Source of the DNA: an uncultured Desulfuromonas sp. | GTDB lineage: Bacteria > Desulfobacterota > Desulfuromonadia > Desulfuromonadales > Desulfuromonadaceae | Direction of reading: 5' to 3' | NCBI RefSeq assembly: GCF_963678835.1 | Contig: NZ_OY787469.1 | Location: forward strand, 1,364,001 to 1,428,000 | DNA: 64,000 nt | Shown here: piece by piece, positions 36,425 to 45,135 of the stretch | How the letters are laid out: every line of letters starts with the position of its first letter | Numbering within the stretch: position 1 is the first letter of the stretch | The notes under the pieces: model-generated | Told to the model about the DNA's origin: nothing | Database searches by the model: none | Seen by the model: only the letters and a program-made list of their open reading frames with translations | Program-made: the position numbers and the translations under genes

Positions 36425-37774
36425 ATGGAGTTGACCTGTTTTAAAGCCTATGACATTCGCGGGCGGTTGCCCGATGAACTCAATGAAGAGATTGCCTACC
36501 GGATCGGGCGTGCCTATGCGGAGTTTCTCAAGCCGCAAAAAGTGATTGTCGGGCGGGATGTGCGCCTGTCCAGCACGTCGTTGTGTGCGGCGTTGGCCAA
36601 AGGGCTGACCGAGGCCGGTGTGGATGTCTTTGATATCGGCCTGTGCGGCACCGAAGAGGTCTACTTTGCGACATTCAGCCAGAATATGGACGGTGGCATC
36701 ATGGTGACGGCCAGCCACAATCCCATGGATTTTAACGGCATGAAGCTGGTTCGCGAGCAGTCAAAACCGATCAGCAGTGATACCGGGCTCAAAGAGATTC
36801 AGACTATGGTGGCGGCCAACCGTTTTGTCGAGCCGCAACGCCAGGGAACCATCCAGTCACTGGATGTGACGCAAGAGTATGTGGACCATCTGCTTAGCTA
36901 CATCGATGTCAATGCCCTGAAGCCGCTCAAAGTGGTGGTCAATGCCGGCAACGGTTGTGCCGGGCCAACCATTGATCGGCTGGAAAAATATCTGCCGTTT
37001 GAATTCATCAAAATTTACCATGAACCGGACGGCCATTTCCCCAACGGCATCCCCAATCCTATTTTGCCGGAAAACCGTGCGGCGACTGTTGAGGCCCTCA
37101 ACGCCCATAACGCTGATGTTGGGATTGCCTGGGACGGCGATTTTGATCGCTGCTTTTTCTTTGATGAAACCGGTCGATTTATCGAAGGTTATTACCTGGT
37201 CGGCCTGCTCGGATTGGCCCTGTTGCAGAGCAACCCAGGCGCCAAGATTATTCACGATCCACGGTTGGTGTGGAACACCGTTGATATGGTCACCGAAGCC
37301 GGAGGTCAGGCGATCCAGTGCAAATCAGGCCATGCGTTCATCAAAGAGCGGATGCGTAGCGAAGATGCGATCTACGGCGGTGAGATGAGTGCCCATCATT
37401 ATTTCCGCGATTTTTCCTATTGCGACAGCGGTATGATCCCGTGGTTGCTGGTGCTGGAGATCATGAGTCGTACCGGTAACAGCTTGTCGAGTCTGGTTGA
37501 TCAGCGCATTGCGCTGTTTCCGGCCAGTGGTGAAATCAACCGCCATGTTGATGATGCTCAGGCCACCATTGAACGGGTTCGAGCCCATTACAGTCCGCAG
37601 GCCATCAGCGAAGATTTTACCGACGGTGTCAGCCTTGGATTTGCCCAATGGCGCTTCAATCTGCGCATGTCCAACACCGAGCCGGTGGTGCGCCTTAATG
37701 TCGAATCACGGGGTGATCAGGCGTTGATGGAGCAGAAAACTGCTGAAGTTCTTGAAATTTTAGGTGGCCAATAA
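36425..37774 (+). CDS. Phosphomannomutase/phosphoglucomutase (alpha-D-phosphohexomutase)
   Basis: This 449-residue enzyme moves phosphate between positions 1 and 6 of hexoses, linking glucose 1-phosphate of glycogen metabolism to glucose 6-phosphate. It starts [20 protein letters not shown], carries the phosphoserine loop [18 protein letters not shown] (about residues 90-107), the metal-binding loop [16 protein letters not shown] (about 235), the sugar-specificity loop [11 protein letters not shown] (about 320) and the phosphate-binding [14 protein letters not shown] (about 415). The EMSAHH sequence resembles ManB/AlgC-type enzymes with dual mannose/glucose specificity. ATG 36425 has AAAGGTGA nearby. 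It is the last gene of the glycogen island. Confidence 0.93.
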   Translation: MELTCFKAYDIRGRLPDELNEEIAYRIGRAYAEFLKPQKVIVGRDVRLSSTSLCAALAKGLTEAGVDVFDIGLCGTEEVYFATFSQNMDGGIMVTASHNPMDFNGMKLVREQSKPISSDTGLKEIQTMVAANRFVEPQRQGTIQSLDVTQEYVDHLLSYIDVNALKPLKVVVNAGNGCAGPTIDRLEKYLPFEFIKIYHEPDGHFPNGIPNPILPENRAATVEALNAHNADVGIAWDGDFDRCFFFDETGRFIEGYYLVGLLGLALLQSNPGAKIIHDPRLVWNTVDMVTEAGGQAIQCKSGHAFIKERMRSEDAIYGGEMSAHHYFRDFSYCDSGMIPWLLVLEIMSRTGNSLSSLVDQRIALFPASGEINRHVDDAQATIERVRAHYSPQAISEDFTDGVSLGFAQWRFNLRMSNTEPVVRLNVESRGDQALMEQKTAEVLEILGGQ

Positions 37775-38200
37775 CTTCAGTGTGAACATCTGGAATCATT
37801 TTTTTCAGCCGTCTTGTTCACAACGGTTCGCTAAGTCCATGGATGGGAGTCCCAAAGGGCCGGGTTTATTTTTAACCCGGCCCTTTGGCATTAAATGGGG
37901 CGCAGCGGATTTTTACCACATCAGCCAGGGGCTTTTCCAACGATTCCCATTTTAACGCGGACCCTGACCCGCGCCAGAGAAAAGGTCAGGTAAAAAAGCC
38001 GCAGTAACAAAAAAAAGAGGGCCGCAAAAAGGGCTGTGGCTGCTGTTGAACTCGCAGGATCAGGGGCAATAGAGAGACCTCTCGCCCTTAGCGTCCCGGC
38101 GAGTTTATTGAATCCTGACTCGGGCTGAGCAAAATCCTAACATCCACTGAGCACAGTAGCGTCGTGACCTGTCCTGATAACTCATAAGGAGAACGATGCT
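37775..38200. other. Gene-free region after the glycogen cluster
   Basis: It contains the strong hairpin at 37852-37888 and then about 310 bases with no gene, repeat or promoter that I can defend. The right end holds AAGGAG (38187-38192), the ribosome binding site of the next gene. Confidence 0.4.
37852..37888. terminator. Fifteen-bp stem-loop closing the glycogen operon
   Basis: CCAAAGGGCCGGGTT (37852-37866) pairs perfectly with AACCCGGCCCTTTGG (37874-37888) around TATTTTT. The next bases (CATTAAATGG) are not a T run, so it may act with Rho, or protect the mRNA 3' end, and not as a classical intrinsic terminator. Confidence 0.6.
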
Positions 38201-38767
38201 ATGTTTGTAAAGATTTTGATGGTTTTCAGTGTGCTGCTGTGTGGTGTCGGCTGTGTGGCGCAAACCACGCCCAAAGCGGTTGAGTCAGCGAGTAAAAGCG
38301 CTGTTGAAGAACGCCCGGTGGAGCTTAATGTCGATCAAAAAGAGATTGCGGTTTACCGTTACAACAACCGCCTCTACGTGATCGGCGATGAAGAGACCAA
38401 AGCCGCTTTTGTCGCTCATAAACATCTGCCTTACACTAAAACCACCCTCGGCGCCGGTCCGCAAGGTGAGACGGTGATCTACGAAGTCAAAAAGAAGGAT
38501 CCTGCCTACACCGAAAACCTGATGGAAAAATTCAACGAGATCGCCTGGATGCTGGAAAGCAACGACATCTATACCGCCTGGAAATACAAAGGCCGTATCT
38601 TTGTCATTGGTGATGCCACAATGAACGAAAAGTTTTCAACCCATAAACACCTCCCTTACACCAAGACCCTTCTGGGTGCCGGTCCTCATGGTGAAACGGT
38701 CATCTTTCAGGTTGATAAGAAAAACCCGGAGCTGGCTTCAACCCTGGAGAATGCCTATCTCAGATAA
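38201..38767 (+). CDS. Putative lipoprotein with a tandem internal duplication
   Basis: I do not recognise this 188-residue protein. Residues 1-18 look like a lipoprotein signal (ILMVFSVLLCGVGC), although the lipobox is not ideal. Two copies of a module of about 48 residues follow: the first around YRYNNRLYVIGDEETKAAF with HKHLPYTKTTLGAGPQGETV, the second around WKYKGRIFVIGDATMNEKF with HKHLPYTKTLLGAGPHGETV. The near-identity of HKHLPYTKT-LGAGP in both, and the spacing of about 87 residues, shows a recent or strongly constrained duplication. AAGGAG lies eight bases before ATG 38201, and a terminator follows at 38949, so it is probably monocistronic. Confidence 0.75.
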   Translation: MFVKILMVFSVLLCGVGCVAQTTPKAVESASKSAVEERPVELNVDQKEIAVYRYNNRLYVIGDEETKAAFVAHKHLPYTKTTLGAGPQGETVIYEVKKKDPAYTENLMEKFNEIAWMLESNDIYTAWKYKGRIFVIGDATMNEKFSTHKHLPYTKTLLGAGPHGETVIFQVDKKNPELASTLENAYLR

Positions 38768-38769
38768 CA

Positions 38770-38896
38770 GGATGTTGAAACAGGCGCATCCGCGGGCTTT
38801 TCAACGACGCAAGCCGAAAATGCAATTTCCGTCTTGCTTATAAAATCAAGCACCTGAAATCCGTTCTTGATTTTTGACGCCCATCTATGGGGGCTG
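38770..38896 (+). repeat. Interspersed three-hairpin repeat, copy 2
   Basis: About 127 bases match 8582-8710, including the blocks CTTTTCAAC, ACGCAAGCCGAAAATGC, AAAATCAAGCAC and CCGTTCTTGATTTTTG. As in copy 1 it begins a few bases after the stop codon region of a plus-strand gene and points the same way. Confidence 0.75.
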
Positions 38897-38948
38897 CCGA
38901 TTGTTTTTCAACCCGCTGCTAAAACATCAGTGTCCTACCCTGCAATTG

Positions 38949-38981
38949 GCCAGCCGGCTTCCCATCCGGCTGGCTTTTTTT
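38949..38981 (+). terminator. Rho-independent terminator before fumC
   Basis: GCCAGCCGG (38949-38957) pairs with CCGGCTGGC (38966-38974) over an eight-base loop and is followed by seven T residues (38975-38981). Confidence 0.9.
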
Positions 38982-39133
38982 ATGTTTGAAAAGGTGCTTT
39001 TGACACCGCCATGTGTGGCCAATACATTAAATCGGGTTCAAGTCCGCGATGTTTTTGTTACTATTGCTCATAGCAACCCTGAAAAACCCGCACATTGCCT
39101 TGAATCAGATGTTTTGACATATCAGGAGGAACC

Positions 39134-40534
39134 ATGACCACTTATCGTAAAGAAACCGATTCTATGGGGGCCATTGATGTGGTGGCTGATCGTTATTGGG
39201 GGGCACAAACCCAACGTTCCATCGGCAACTTTCCCATCGGCGTCAGTCGCTTCCAATGGCAACGTCCGGTAATCAAAGCTCTCGGGATTCTGAAAAAATC
39301 TGCTGCTCGCGCCAATGCCGAACTCGGTGAATTGCCCGAAGACCTGGCCCAGTTGATCTGCAAAGCGGCCGACGAAGTGATCAAGGGACTCCTGGACGAG
39401 CATTTTCCGTTGGTGGTGTTTCAGACCGGTTCCGGCACCCAATCCAACATGAACGCCAACGAAGTAATCTCCAACCGCGCCATTGAGTTGGCTGGTGGCA
39501 GCATGGGGACCAAAGATCCGGTGCATCCCAATGATCATGTCAATCGTGGCCAGTCGTCGAACGACACCTTTCCCACCGCCATGCATATTGCCGTGGTCGA
39601 CCAACTCGAATCCGTACTGTTTCCGGCGGTGACCGAGTTGCGTGACACGCTCGCCGCTAAGGCCGAACAGTTTGACGCCATTGTCAAGGTGGGACGCACT
39701 CATCTCCAGGATGCCACGCCCATCACCCTCGGTCAGGAGATCAGCGCCTGGGTGGCGCAGATCGATTTTGGCCTGCAGGCGGTGCGTGAGTCTTTACCGG
39801 GGCTCTACGATCTGGCCATCGGTGGCACCGCCGTCGGCACCGGCCTCAACGCCCACCCACAGTTCGGTGATAAAACCGCCGCCTACATCGCTGAAGAGAG
39901 CGGTCATCCGTTTCGCAGTGCCGATAATAAATTCTTTGCCCTGTCCGCTCACGATGCTCTGGTTCATACCTCGGCGGCCCTGCGCACCTTGGCCGGCGGT
40001 CTGATGAAGATGGCCAACGATGTGCGCTGGCTGGCCAGCGGCCCACGCTGTGGTATCGGTGAACTGGTGATCCCGGAAAACGAACCCGGATCCTCCATCA
40101 TGCCCGGCAAGGTTAATCCGACCCAGTGTGAAGCCATGACCATGGTTTGCACCCAGGTATTCGGTAATGATGCCGCCGTGGCTTTTGCCGGTTCTCAAGG
40201 CAATTTTCAACTCAATGTGTACAAGCCGGTCATGGTGCATAATGTTTTGGAAAGCTGTGAGCTGCTCGCCGATACCTGCAAGGCTTTCAATGAGCACTGT
40301 GCCGTCGGCATTGAACCAGAGCACGAGAAGATCAACGAAAACCTGAATAAAAACCTGATGCTGGTCACTGCCCTTAATCGCCATATTGGCTACGACAAGG
40401 CGGCGCATATTGCCAAAAAAGCCCACCACGAAGGGCTGACTTTGCGCGAGTCGGCCTTGGCATTGGGCTACGTGACCGAACAGCAGTTCGCCGAGTGGAT
40501 TGTGCCGTTGGATATGACCGATAACCGTCGTTAA
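39134..40534 (+). CDS. fumC: Fumarate hydratase class II
   Basis: FumC interconverts fumarate and malate in the TCA cycle without an iron-sulfur cluster. The 466-residue protein shows [21 protein letters not shown]-type opening (about residues 8-26), [16 protein letters not shown] (about 96), [13 protein letters not shown] (about 138), [16 protein letters not shown] (about 185) and the lyase-superfamily signature [13 protein letters not shown] (about 318-330). The start ATG 39134 follows a strong AGGAGG. It is followed 36 bases later by a ZIP transporter on the same strand, which may be co-transcribed. Confidence 0.97.
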   Translation: MTTYRKETDSMGAIDVVADRYWGAQTQRSIGNFPIGVSRFQWQRPVIKALGILKKSAARANAELGELPEDLAQLICKAADEVIKGLLDEHFPLVVFQTGSGTQSNMNANEVISNRAIELAGGSMGTKDPVHPNDHVNRGQSSNDTFPTAMHIAVVDQLESVLFPAVTELRDTLAAKAEQFDAIVKVGRTHLQDATPITLGQEISAWVAQIDFGLQAVRESLPGLYDLAIGGTAVGTGLNAHPQFGDKTAAYIAEESGHPFRSADNKFFALSAHDALVHTSAALRTLAGGLMKMANDVRWLASGPRCGIGELVIPENEPGSSIMPGKVNPTQCEAMTMVCTQVFGNDAAVAFAGSQGNFQLNVYKPVMVHNVLESCELLADTCKAFNEHCAVGIEPEHEKINENLNKNLMLVTALNRHIGYDKAAHIAKKAHHEGLTLRESALALGYVTEQQFAEWIVPLDMTDNRR

Positions 40535-40570
40535 CAGGATGTTTCACTGCCGTTATTAAAAGGAGTTGTC

Positions 40571-41383
40571 ATGTCCGACTGGTTTTTGAATCTGACCCCG
40601 GTAATGCAGGCGTTGGTGGCCACTTTATTTACCTGGTTTATGACTGCATTGGGAGCCAGTGTTGTCATCTTTTTCAAGACAATTAATCGTAAAATGCTTG
40701 ACGGTATGCTCGGTGCGGCCGCCGGAGTCATGATTGCGGCGAGTTTCTGGTCGTTGCTTGCACCGGCCATTGAAATGACGGAAAATGCCGGAGGAACACC
40801 GTGGATTCCCGCCACAGTTGGCTTTCTGTCCGGCGGTGGGTTTCTTTGGCTGGTCGATAAAATCCTGCCCCATCTGCACTCTGGTTATCCCATGTCCGAA
40901 GCCGAAGGGATCAAAACCAGTTGGCAGCGCAGCACTCTGCTGTGTCTTGCCATCACTCTGCATAATATTCCTGAAGGTCTCGCAGTCGGCGTGGCCTTTG
41001 GCGCATTGGCTGCTGATTTGCCTTCCGCCTCTTTAGCTGGAGCCATTGCTCTGGCGGTTGGTATCGGCATTCAGAACTTCCCCGAAGGCTCGGCTGTCTC
41101 CGTTCCGCTGCGTCGCGAGGGGATGTCTCGTGCAAAGAGCTTTTGGTACGGCCAGTTATCCGGCATGGTCGAACCCATTGCCGGGGTGCTTGGGGCCATA
41201 GCTGTTATCTGGATGGAACCGTTGTTGCCCTATGCGCTGTCCTTTGCTGCCGGCGCCATGATCTACGTGGTGGTGGAGGAGGTTATTCCCGAGTCGCAAC
41301 TGGCGCGCAATACCGATTTGGCCACGGTTGGCGCCATGTGCGGGTTTGCCATCATGATGACATTGGATGTGGCTTTGGGCTGA
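40571..41383 (+). CDS. ZIP-family divalent metal transporter
   Basis: The 270-residue membrane protein has about eight helices. The paired metal-binding motifs of ZIP transporters are clear: [14 protein letters not shown] (about residue 138) and [16 protein letters not shown] (about 176), each with the conserved E in a PEG context. ZIP proteins import zinc, iron or other divalent cations; the ion cannot be fixed from sequence. AGGAG precedes ATG 40571. It follows fumC closely. The first tandem repeat array begins about 100 bases after its stop codon. Confidence 0.9.
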   Translation: MSDWFLNLTPVMQALVATLFTWFMTALGASVVIFFKTINRKMLDGMLGAAAGVMIAASFWSLLAPAIEMTENAGGTPWIPATVGFLSGGGFLWLVDKILPHLHSGYPMSEAEGIKTSWQRSTLLCLAITLHNIPEGLAVGVAFGALAADLPSASLAGAIALAVGIGIQNFPEGSAVSVPLRREGMSRAKSFWYGQLSGMVEPIAGVLGAIAVIWMEPLLPYALSFAAGAMIYVVVEEVIPESQLARNTDLATVGAMCGFAIMMTLDVALG

Positions 41384-41483
41384 GGGGCGTGGAATCGCGG
41401 AGACTTGAGATACGTGTCATGTGGTTCTTAACGGGCGTGTCCAGGTGATGTCTGTCTTTGCGATCCGTTGTGAATTGCGAACT

Positions 41484-43555
41484 ACTGAAGATCAAGGTCA
41501 AAGTCAAGGTCGCCGGGTTTCGTCCCGGCAGCCGACATACTTTTGACTAGCCGCTCAAAAGTATGCAAAAACCAGCTTGAACACCTCCTGAACCTAAATC
41601 CACTGACAATGGGTCTGTTTCCGTGATGCTTCACAGATTCGGCTCGTCGCCCTTTAGGTCGACGAATCCTGCGACTCATCTCCTTTGGTGTAAAACGGTG
41701 ATAACAATCTTCAGTCGCGCTCTATCTCTGTTGTGGCACCAATAAAACGGGCGGGACGGTGCCCGCCCTTCAGTCGTGTGTTATTAAGCAGCCTAGCTCT
41801 CCCGTTCAGCAGCGCCGAACGAAGAGAACGGTCAGCGCGATGGTTGTCGGCAACCTGTTTGAGGACTGATGCCGACTGGGCGAGTTTTGCCAACATCGCG
41901 GTGTTAGTGAACGCAGGGAGGGAACCCGTAAGGGCGCAATGGGGTTGTTATTGATCAGATGAACGAGAGGTGTTGCGTGAGATTTTTTGCGTCAGCAAGG
42001 CAGAGGGAGGAGCTATAGTCGTTCTATGGCGACGACCGATAACGCGGCTGACGTGAAAAAGATCCGCAACAACACCGTGAAGGCTGATTGATGACAACCC
42101 CTTGGGAGTCGATTTTGCGGTACTTTTGTCGACGCAAAAGTGCCCCGACGAGCGGGCGCGGAAGCCCGCGTCACGTGGGTACCACCTTCGCGAACGGATG
42201 ATGTTCGCCAGAGCGATTCTTTTCGGATTACGAACCATTAAAGATCAAGATCAAAGTCAAGGTCGCCGGGATTCGTCCCGGCAGCCGACATCCTTTTGAC
42301 TGGCCGCTCAAAAGGATGCAAAAACCGGCTTGAACACCTCCTGAACCTGAATCCACCGACAATGGGTCTGTTTCCGTGATGCGTCACAGATTCGGCTCGC
42401 CGCCCTTTAGGTCGGCGAATCGCGTGCAATTCATCGTCTGTGGCGTAAAACGGTGATAACAATCTTAAGTCGCGCCCTATCTCAGGTGTGGTACCGATCA
42501 AACGGGCGGGACGGTGCCCGCCCTTGCGTCAGAGTGTAATTGAGCACCCAAGCCCTCCCGTTCAGCAGCACCGAACGCAATGAACGTCAGCGCAATGGTT
42601 GTCGGCAACCTGTTTGAGCGTCAGCGAGTTTTGCCGACATTGCGATGTAAGAGAATGGAGTGAGGGAACCCGATAGGGTGCAATGACGGGAGTCGATTTT
42701 GCGGTACTTTTGTCGACGCAAAAGTGCCCCGAAGTGCGGGCGCGGAAGCCCGCGTCATGTGGGTACCACCTTCGCGAACGGATGATGTTCGCCAGAGCGG
42801 TCAGTTCCGAGTGACGAACCACTGAAGAGCAAAGTCAAGGTCGCCGGGATTCGTCCCGGCAGCCGACATCCTTTTGACTGGCCGCTCAAAAGTATGCAAA
42901 AACCAGCTTGAACACCTCCTGACCCTCAGATTAACCGACAATGGGTCTGTTTCCGTAATGCTTCACAGATTCGGCTCGCCGCCCTTTAGGTCGACGAATC
43001 TTGCGACTCATCTCCTTTGGCGTAAAACCGTGATAACAATCTTCAGTCGCGTTCTATCTCTGGTGTGGCACCAATCAAACGGGCGGGACGGTGCCCGCCC
43101 TGCAGTGGTGTGTTATTAAGCAGCCCAGCCCTCCCGTTCAGCAGCACCGAACGCAATGAACGTCAGCGCAATGGTTGTCGGCAACCTGTTTGAGCGGTAG
43201 CGAGTTTTGCCGACATTGCGATGTAAGAGAATGGAGAGAGGGAACCCGATAGGGTGCAATGACGGGAGTCGATTTTGCGGTACTTTTGTCGACGCAAAAG
43301 TGCCCCGAAGTGCGGGCGCGGAAGCCCGCGTCACGTGGGTACCAACATCGCGAACGGATGATGCCTGCCAGCGCAATTCGCTCTGAATAATGAACCACTG
43401 AAGCTCAAGATCACAGTCAAGGTCGCCGGATTTCGTCCCGGCAGCCGATATCCTTTTGACTGAGCGTTCAAGAGGAAGCAAAAACAAGTTGAGCTTCTCC
43501 TGAACCTGGATCAACCGACAATGCGTTTGTTTCCAGCGTGCTTCACCGCTCCTAT
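41484..43555 (+). repeat. Tandem array 1 of ~577-bp hairpin-rich units (three full, one partial)
   Basis: Units begin with an ACTGAAGaTCAA-type block at 41484, 42237, 42821 and 43397. The last is cut after about 159 bases, right at the stop codon of the HD-GYP gene. Each full unit contains, in order: CCGGG/CCCGG stem; CATCCTTTTGA/TCAAAAGGATG stem; GATTCGG...CGAATC stem; GGGCGGG/CCCGCCC stem (41749-41768 in unit 1); a long CGCAATG...CATTGCG stem; an ACTTTTG/CAAAAGT stem; and GCGGGC/GCCCGC. Unit 1 is longer because of a 161-bp insertion (41941-42101). Short open frames inside (64-147 codons) repeat with the units and show no domain; they are taken as spurious. Confidence 0.9.
41941..42101. mobile_element. 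MITE-like 161-bp fold-back insertion inside repeat unit 1
   Basis: Present only in the first unit. Its ends, GGGGTTGTTATTGATCAG (41941-41958) and CTGATTGATGACAACCCC (42084-42101), are inverted repeats matching at 15 of 18 positions. The interior also folds back: GGTGTTG...GCGTCAGC faces GCTGACGT...CAACAACACC. No coding capacity and no clear target duplication is seen. Confidence 0.65.
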
Positions 43556-44848
43556 TCATGAGACTTGATAGTTCATCCTTTCGGGAACCATTCCGTGATA
43601 ACTCAACCGTTCATCCTGATCCTCACCCGAAGCAATACGGAAACATGCCACGGCATGCTGCTTGACTAACGCCACAATTTCCTCATCCAGCTTGCCGCAA
43701 CACGCCATCTCTTCGAGGATTCTTATGGCTTCATTCAAAGTCAGGCCGTCACGGTAAGGGCGGTCTTGTACCACAGCCTGAAAAATATCCGCCACTGCGA
43801 TAATACGCGCTTCGGTGCTGAGTTTGGTGGCGGAGGGATGAAAGGGATAGCCTCCCCCGTTAATCCCTTCATGATGATAAGCCGCCCATTCGGCGATCTC
43901 TCCCAGCCCGTTAATGTGGCGAAGAATCTCATAGGTTTCATAACTGTGTTGATTCATGATGGAGCGCTCAATGGTGGTGAGTGGGGCAGGTTTAGCGAGA
44001 ATGTGATCCGGCGTGTGCAGCTTGCCGAGGTCGTGAAGTAATCCGGCAACCTCGATTTTTTCACACTGTATCGGTGACAGGCCGTAACTTTTGGCAATAT
44101 AGGAAGCGAGGCTGGCAACCAGCAGAGAATGCTCGGCGGTGAACGGGCTTTTCTGGTCGACAATATAGGCCATGATCAGCGAGAGCTGGCGCAGTTGCTC
44201 CAGGGTTAGCGGTGTGTTGCTTTCCATCTGGCCCATATTCCACACATAACGGGTAACGTGACGATCTTCCAGGGAAATCCAAAATGCCTCGGATTTTTTC
44301 ACAGCATTAAAGGCATCGACCAGGGTTAGGTCAAAATAACTGCCGCCATACGTGTTGATGGAACGGCTGATCTCCTCTCGGGCGACTAGAATATCGTTTT
44401 TATAATGTGATGCGGCTAGAATGTCGATGCGGTCACTTAAAAAAATCAGGTTCGCCATCCGAGCATCATGACGGGTCACGTTGGTTTCCACAAGTTGCTG
44501 CCAGGGGGTATGGTGGTAGAGGATCGGTGTGGCATAGGCGGCCAGGGGAGCGAAATTTTTCAGCAGATTGTAGCCGATCTCACAATGGATATGGGCGTCT
44601 TCCCAGTCAAAATGGTTGACCAGGTTGGAGTGCATCTGTTCGGTGGAGACCCCGCAGTCATGAAGCAGACCGAGATCAAAGGCAAATTGAATACCTTCGT
44701 CGCTGAAACCAAGATGATGGCCGAGTTGACTGGCGATGTAGCCGACGCGTTTGCCGTGGTTGACGTCGTTCATGCCGACGAACGAGACGGCGGTTTCAAT
44801 GGCCAGGATCATCTGGCGTAGATCAATGGTCAATTCGTTTTTTGTCAT
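43556..44848 (-). CDS. HD-GYP domain protein (putative cyclic di-GMP phosphodiesterase)
   Basis: The 430-residue protein has two HD-type halves. Residues of about 20-190 are a degenerate first HD domain (HGKRVGYIASQLGHHLGF, LLHDCGVST, ILYHHTPW). Residues of about 215-410 are the canonical HD-GYP half: EHSLLVASLASYIAKSYGL, LLHDLGKLHTPD (catalytic HD), NQHSYETYEIL, YHHEGINGGGYPF and ARIIAVADIFQAVVQDRPYR. The HHExxxGxGYP core is present but the usual Arg and Asp between HHE and GYP are Gly and Asn here, so activity should not be taken for granted. AGGA lies nine bases before ATG 44848. Array 1 begins directly at its 3' end. Confidence 0.88.
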   Translation of the reverse strand: MTKNELTIDLRQMILAIETAVSFVGMNDVNHGKRVGYIASQLGHHLGFSDEGIQFAFDLGLLHDCGVSTEQMHSNLVNHFDWEDAHIHCEIGYNLLKNFAPLAAYATPILYHHTPWQQLVETNVTRHDARMANLIFLSDRIDILAASHYKNDILVAREEISRSINTYGGSYFDLTLVDAFNAVKKSEAFWISLEDRHVTRYVWNMGQMESNTPLTLEQLRQLSLIMAYIVDQKSPFTAEHSLLVASLASYIAKSYGLSPIQCEKIEVAGLLHDLGKLHTPDHILAKPAPLTTIERSIMNQHSYETYEILRHINGLGEIAEWAAYHHEGINGGGYPFHPSATKLSTEARIIAVADIFQAVVQDRPYRDGLTLNEAIRILEEMACCGKLDEEIVALVKQHAVACFRIASGEDQDERLSYHGMVPERMNYQVS

Positions 44849-44934
44849 GGTGAGAATCCTGATCTTATGTCTGATCTTATGTAAAGCGAACGGGAAAACA
44901 CAGTGTCAGAGCAGGGCAAGATTGCTTCAATGAA

Positions 44935-45135
44935 TCAGTCCCGTTTTTCTTCATTCCCTTTGCGTCGATCCAACCACCAGGTCAAGCCCTGAGCGACCCC
45001 GGAGCCAAATAGAAATCCCATGATGACAGCCAGAGCCACAGCACGTTGCCAGGAATTATCACTGATGGAGATGGCGAACATCACCAGGCCAAAAGGGATG
45101 GCACTGCCCAAAAACAACAGATAAAATCGTTTCAT
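44935..45135 (-). CDS. Small 66-residue inner-membrane protein coupled to PPK2
   Basis: Not recognised. It has two membrane helices (FYLLFLGSAIPFGLVMFAIS, residues 3-22; VALAVIMGFLFGSGVAQGLT, about 33-52) and a basic, charged tail (WWLDRRKGNEEKRD). ATG 45135 overlaps the stop of the PPK2 gene by four bases (ATGA), and the GAGG just upstream serves as its ribosome binding site, so it is read as the last gene of the operon. A longer frame to 45234 lies inside the PPK2 coding region and lacks a signal. Confidence 0.7.
   Translation of the reverse strand: MKRFYLLFLGSAIPFGLVMFAISISDNSWQRAVALAVIMGFLFGSGVAQGLTWWLDRRKGNEEKRD

Larger units (their letters stand above)
38768..39133. other. Intergenic stretch with repeat copy, terminator and fumC leader
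   Basis: It holds the second copy of the three-hairpin repeat (38770-38896), a rho-independent terminator (38949-38981) and about 150 bases of AT-rich leader ahead of fumC. No gene is visible. Confidence 0.5.

Noticed and set aside
37764-37955. 63-codon frame after the phosphohexomutase gene
   Set aside because: It crosses the 15-bp terminator-like stem and has no ribosome binding site.
41484-43555. CRISPR array or integron cassette array
   Set aside because: The period is about 577 bp with no unique spacers between constant repeats, and there are no cassette genes, integrase or cas genes nearby.
41482-43559. Short open reading frames of 65-147 codons on both strands across array 1
   Set aside because: They repeat with the units, run through palindromes, appear on both strands with equal quality and show no domain or ribosome binding site. 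I recall similar short proteins being annotated in other proteobacteria, but that probably reflects the repeat itself.
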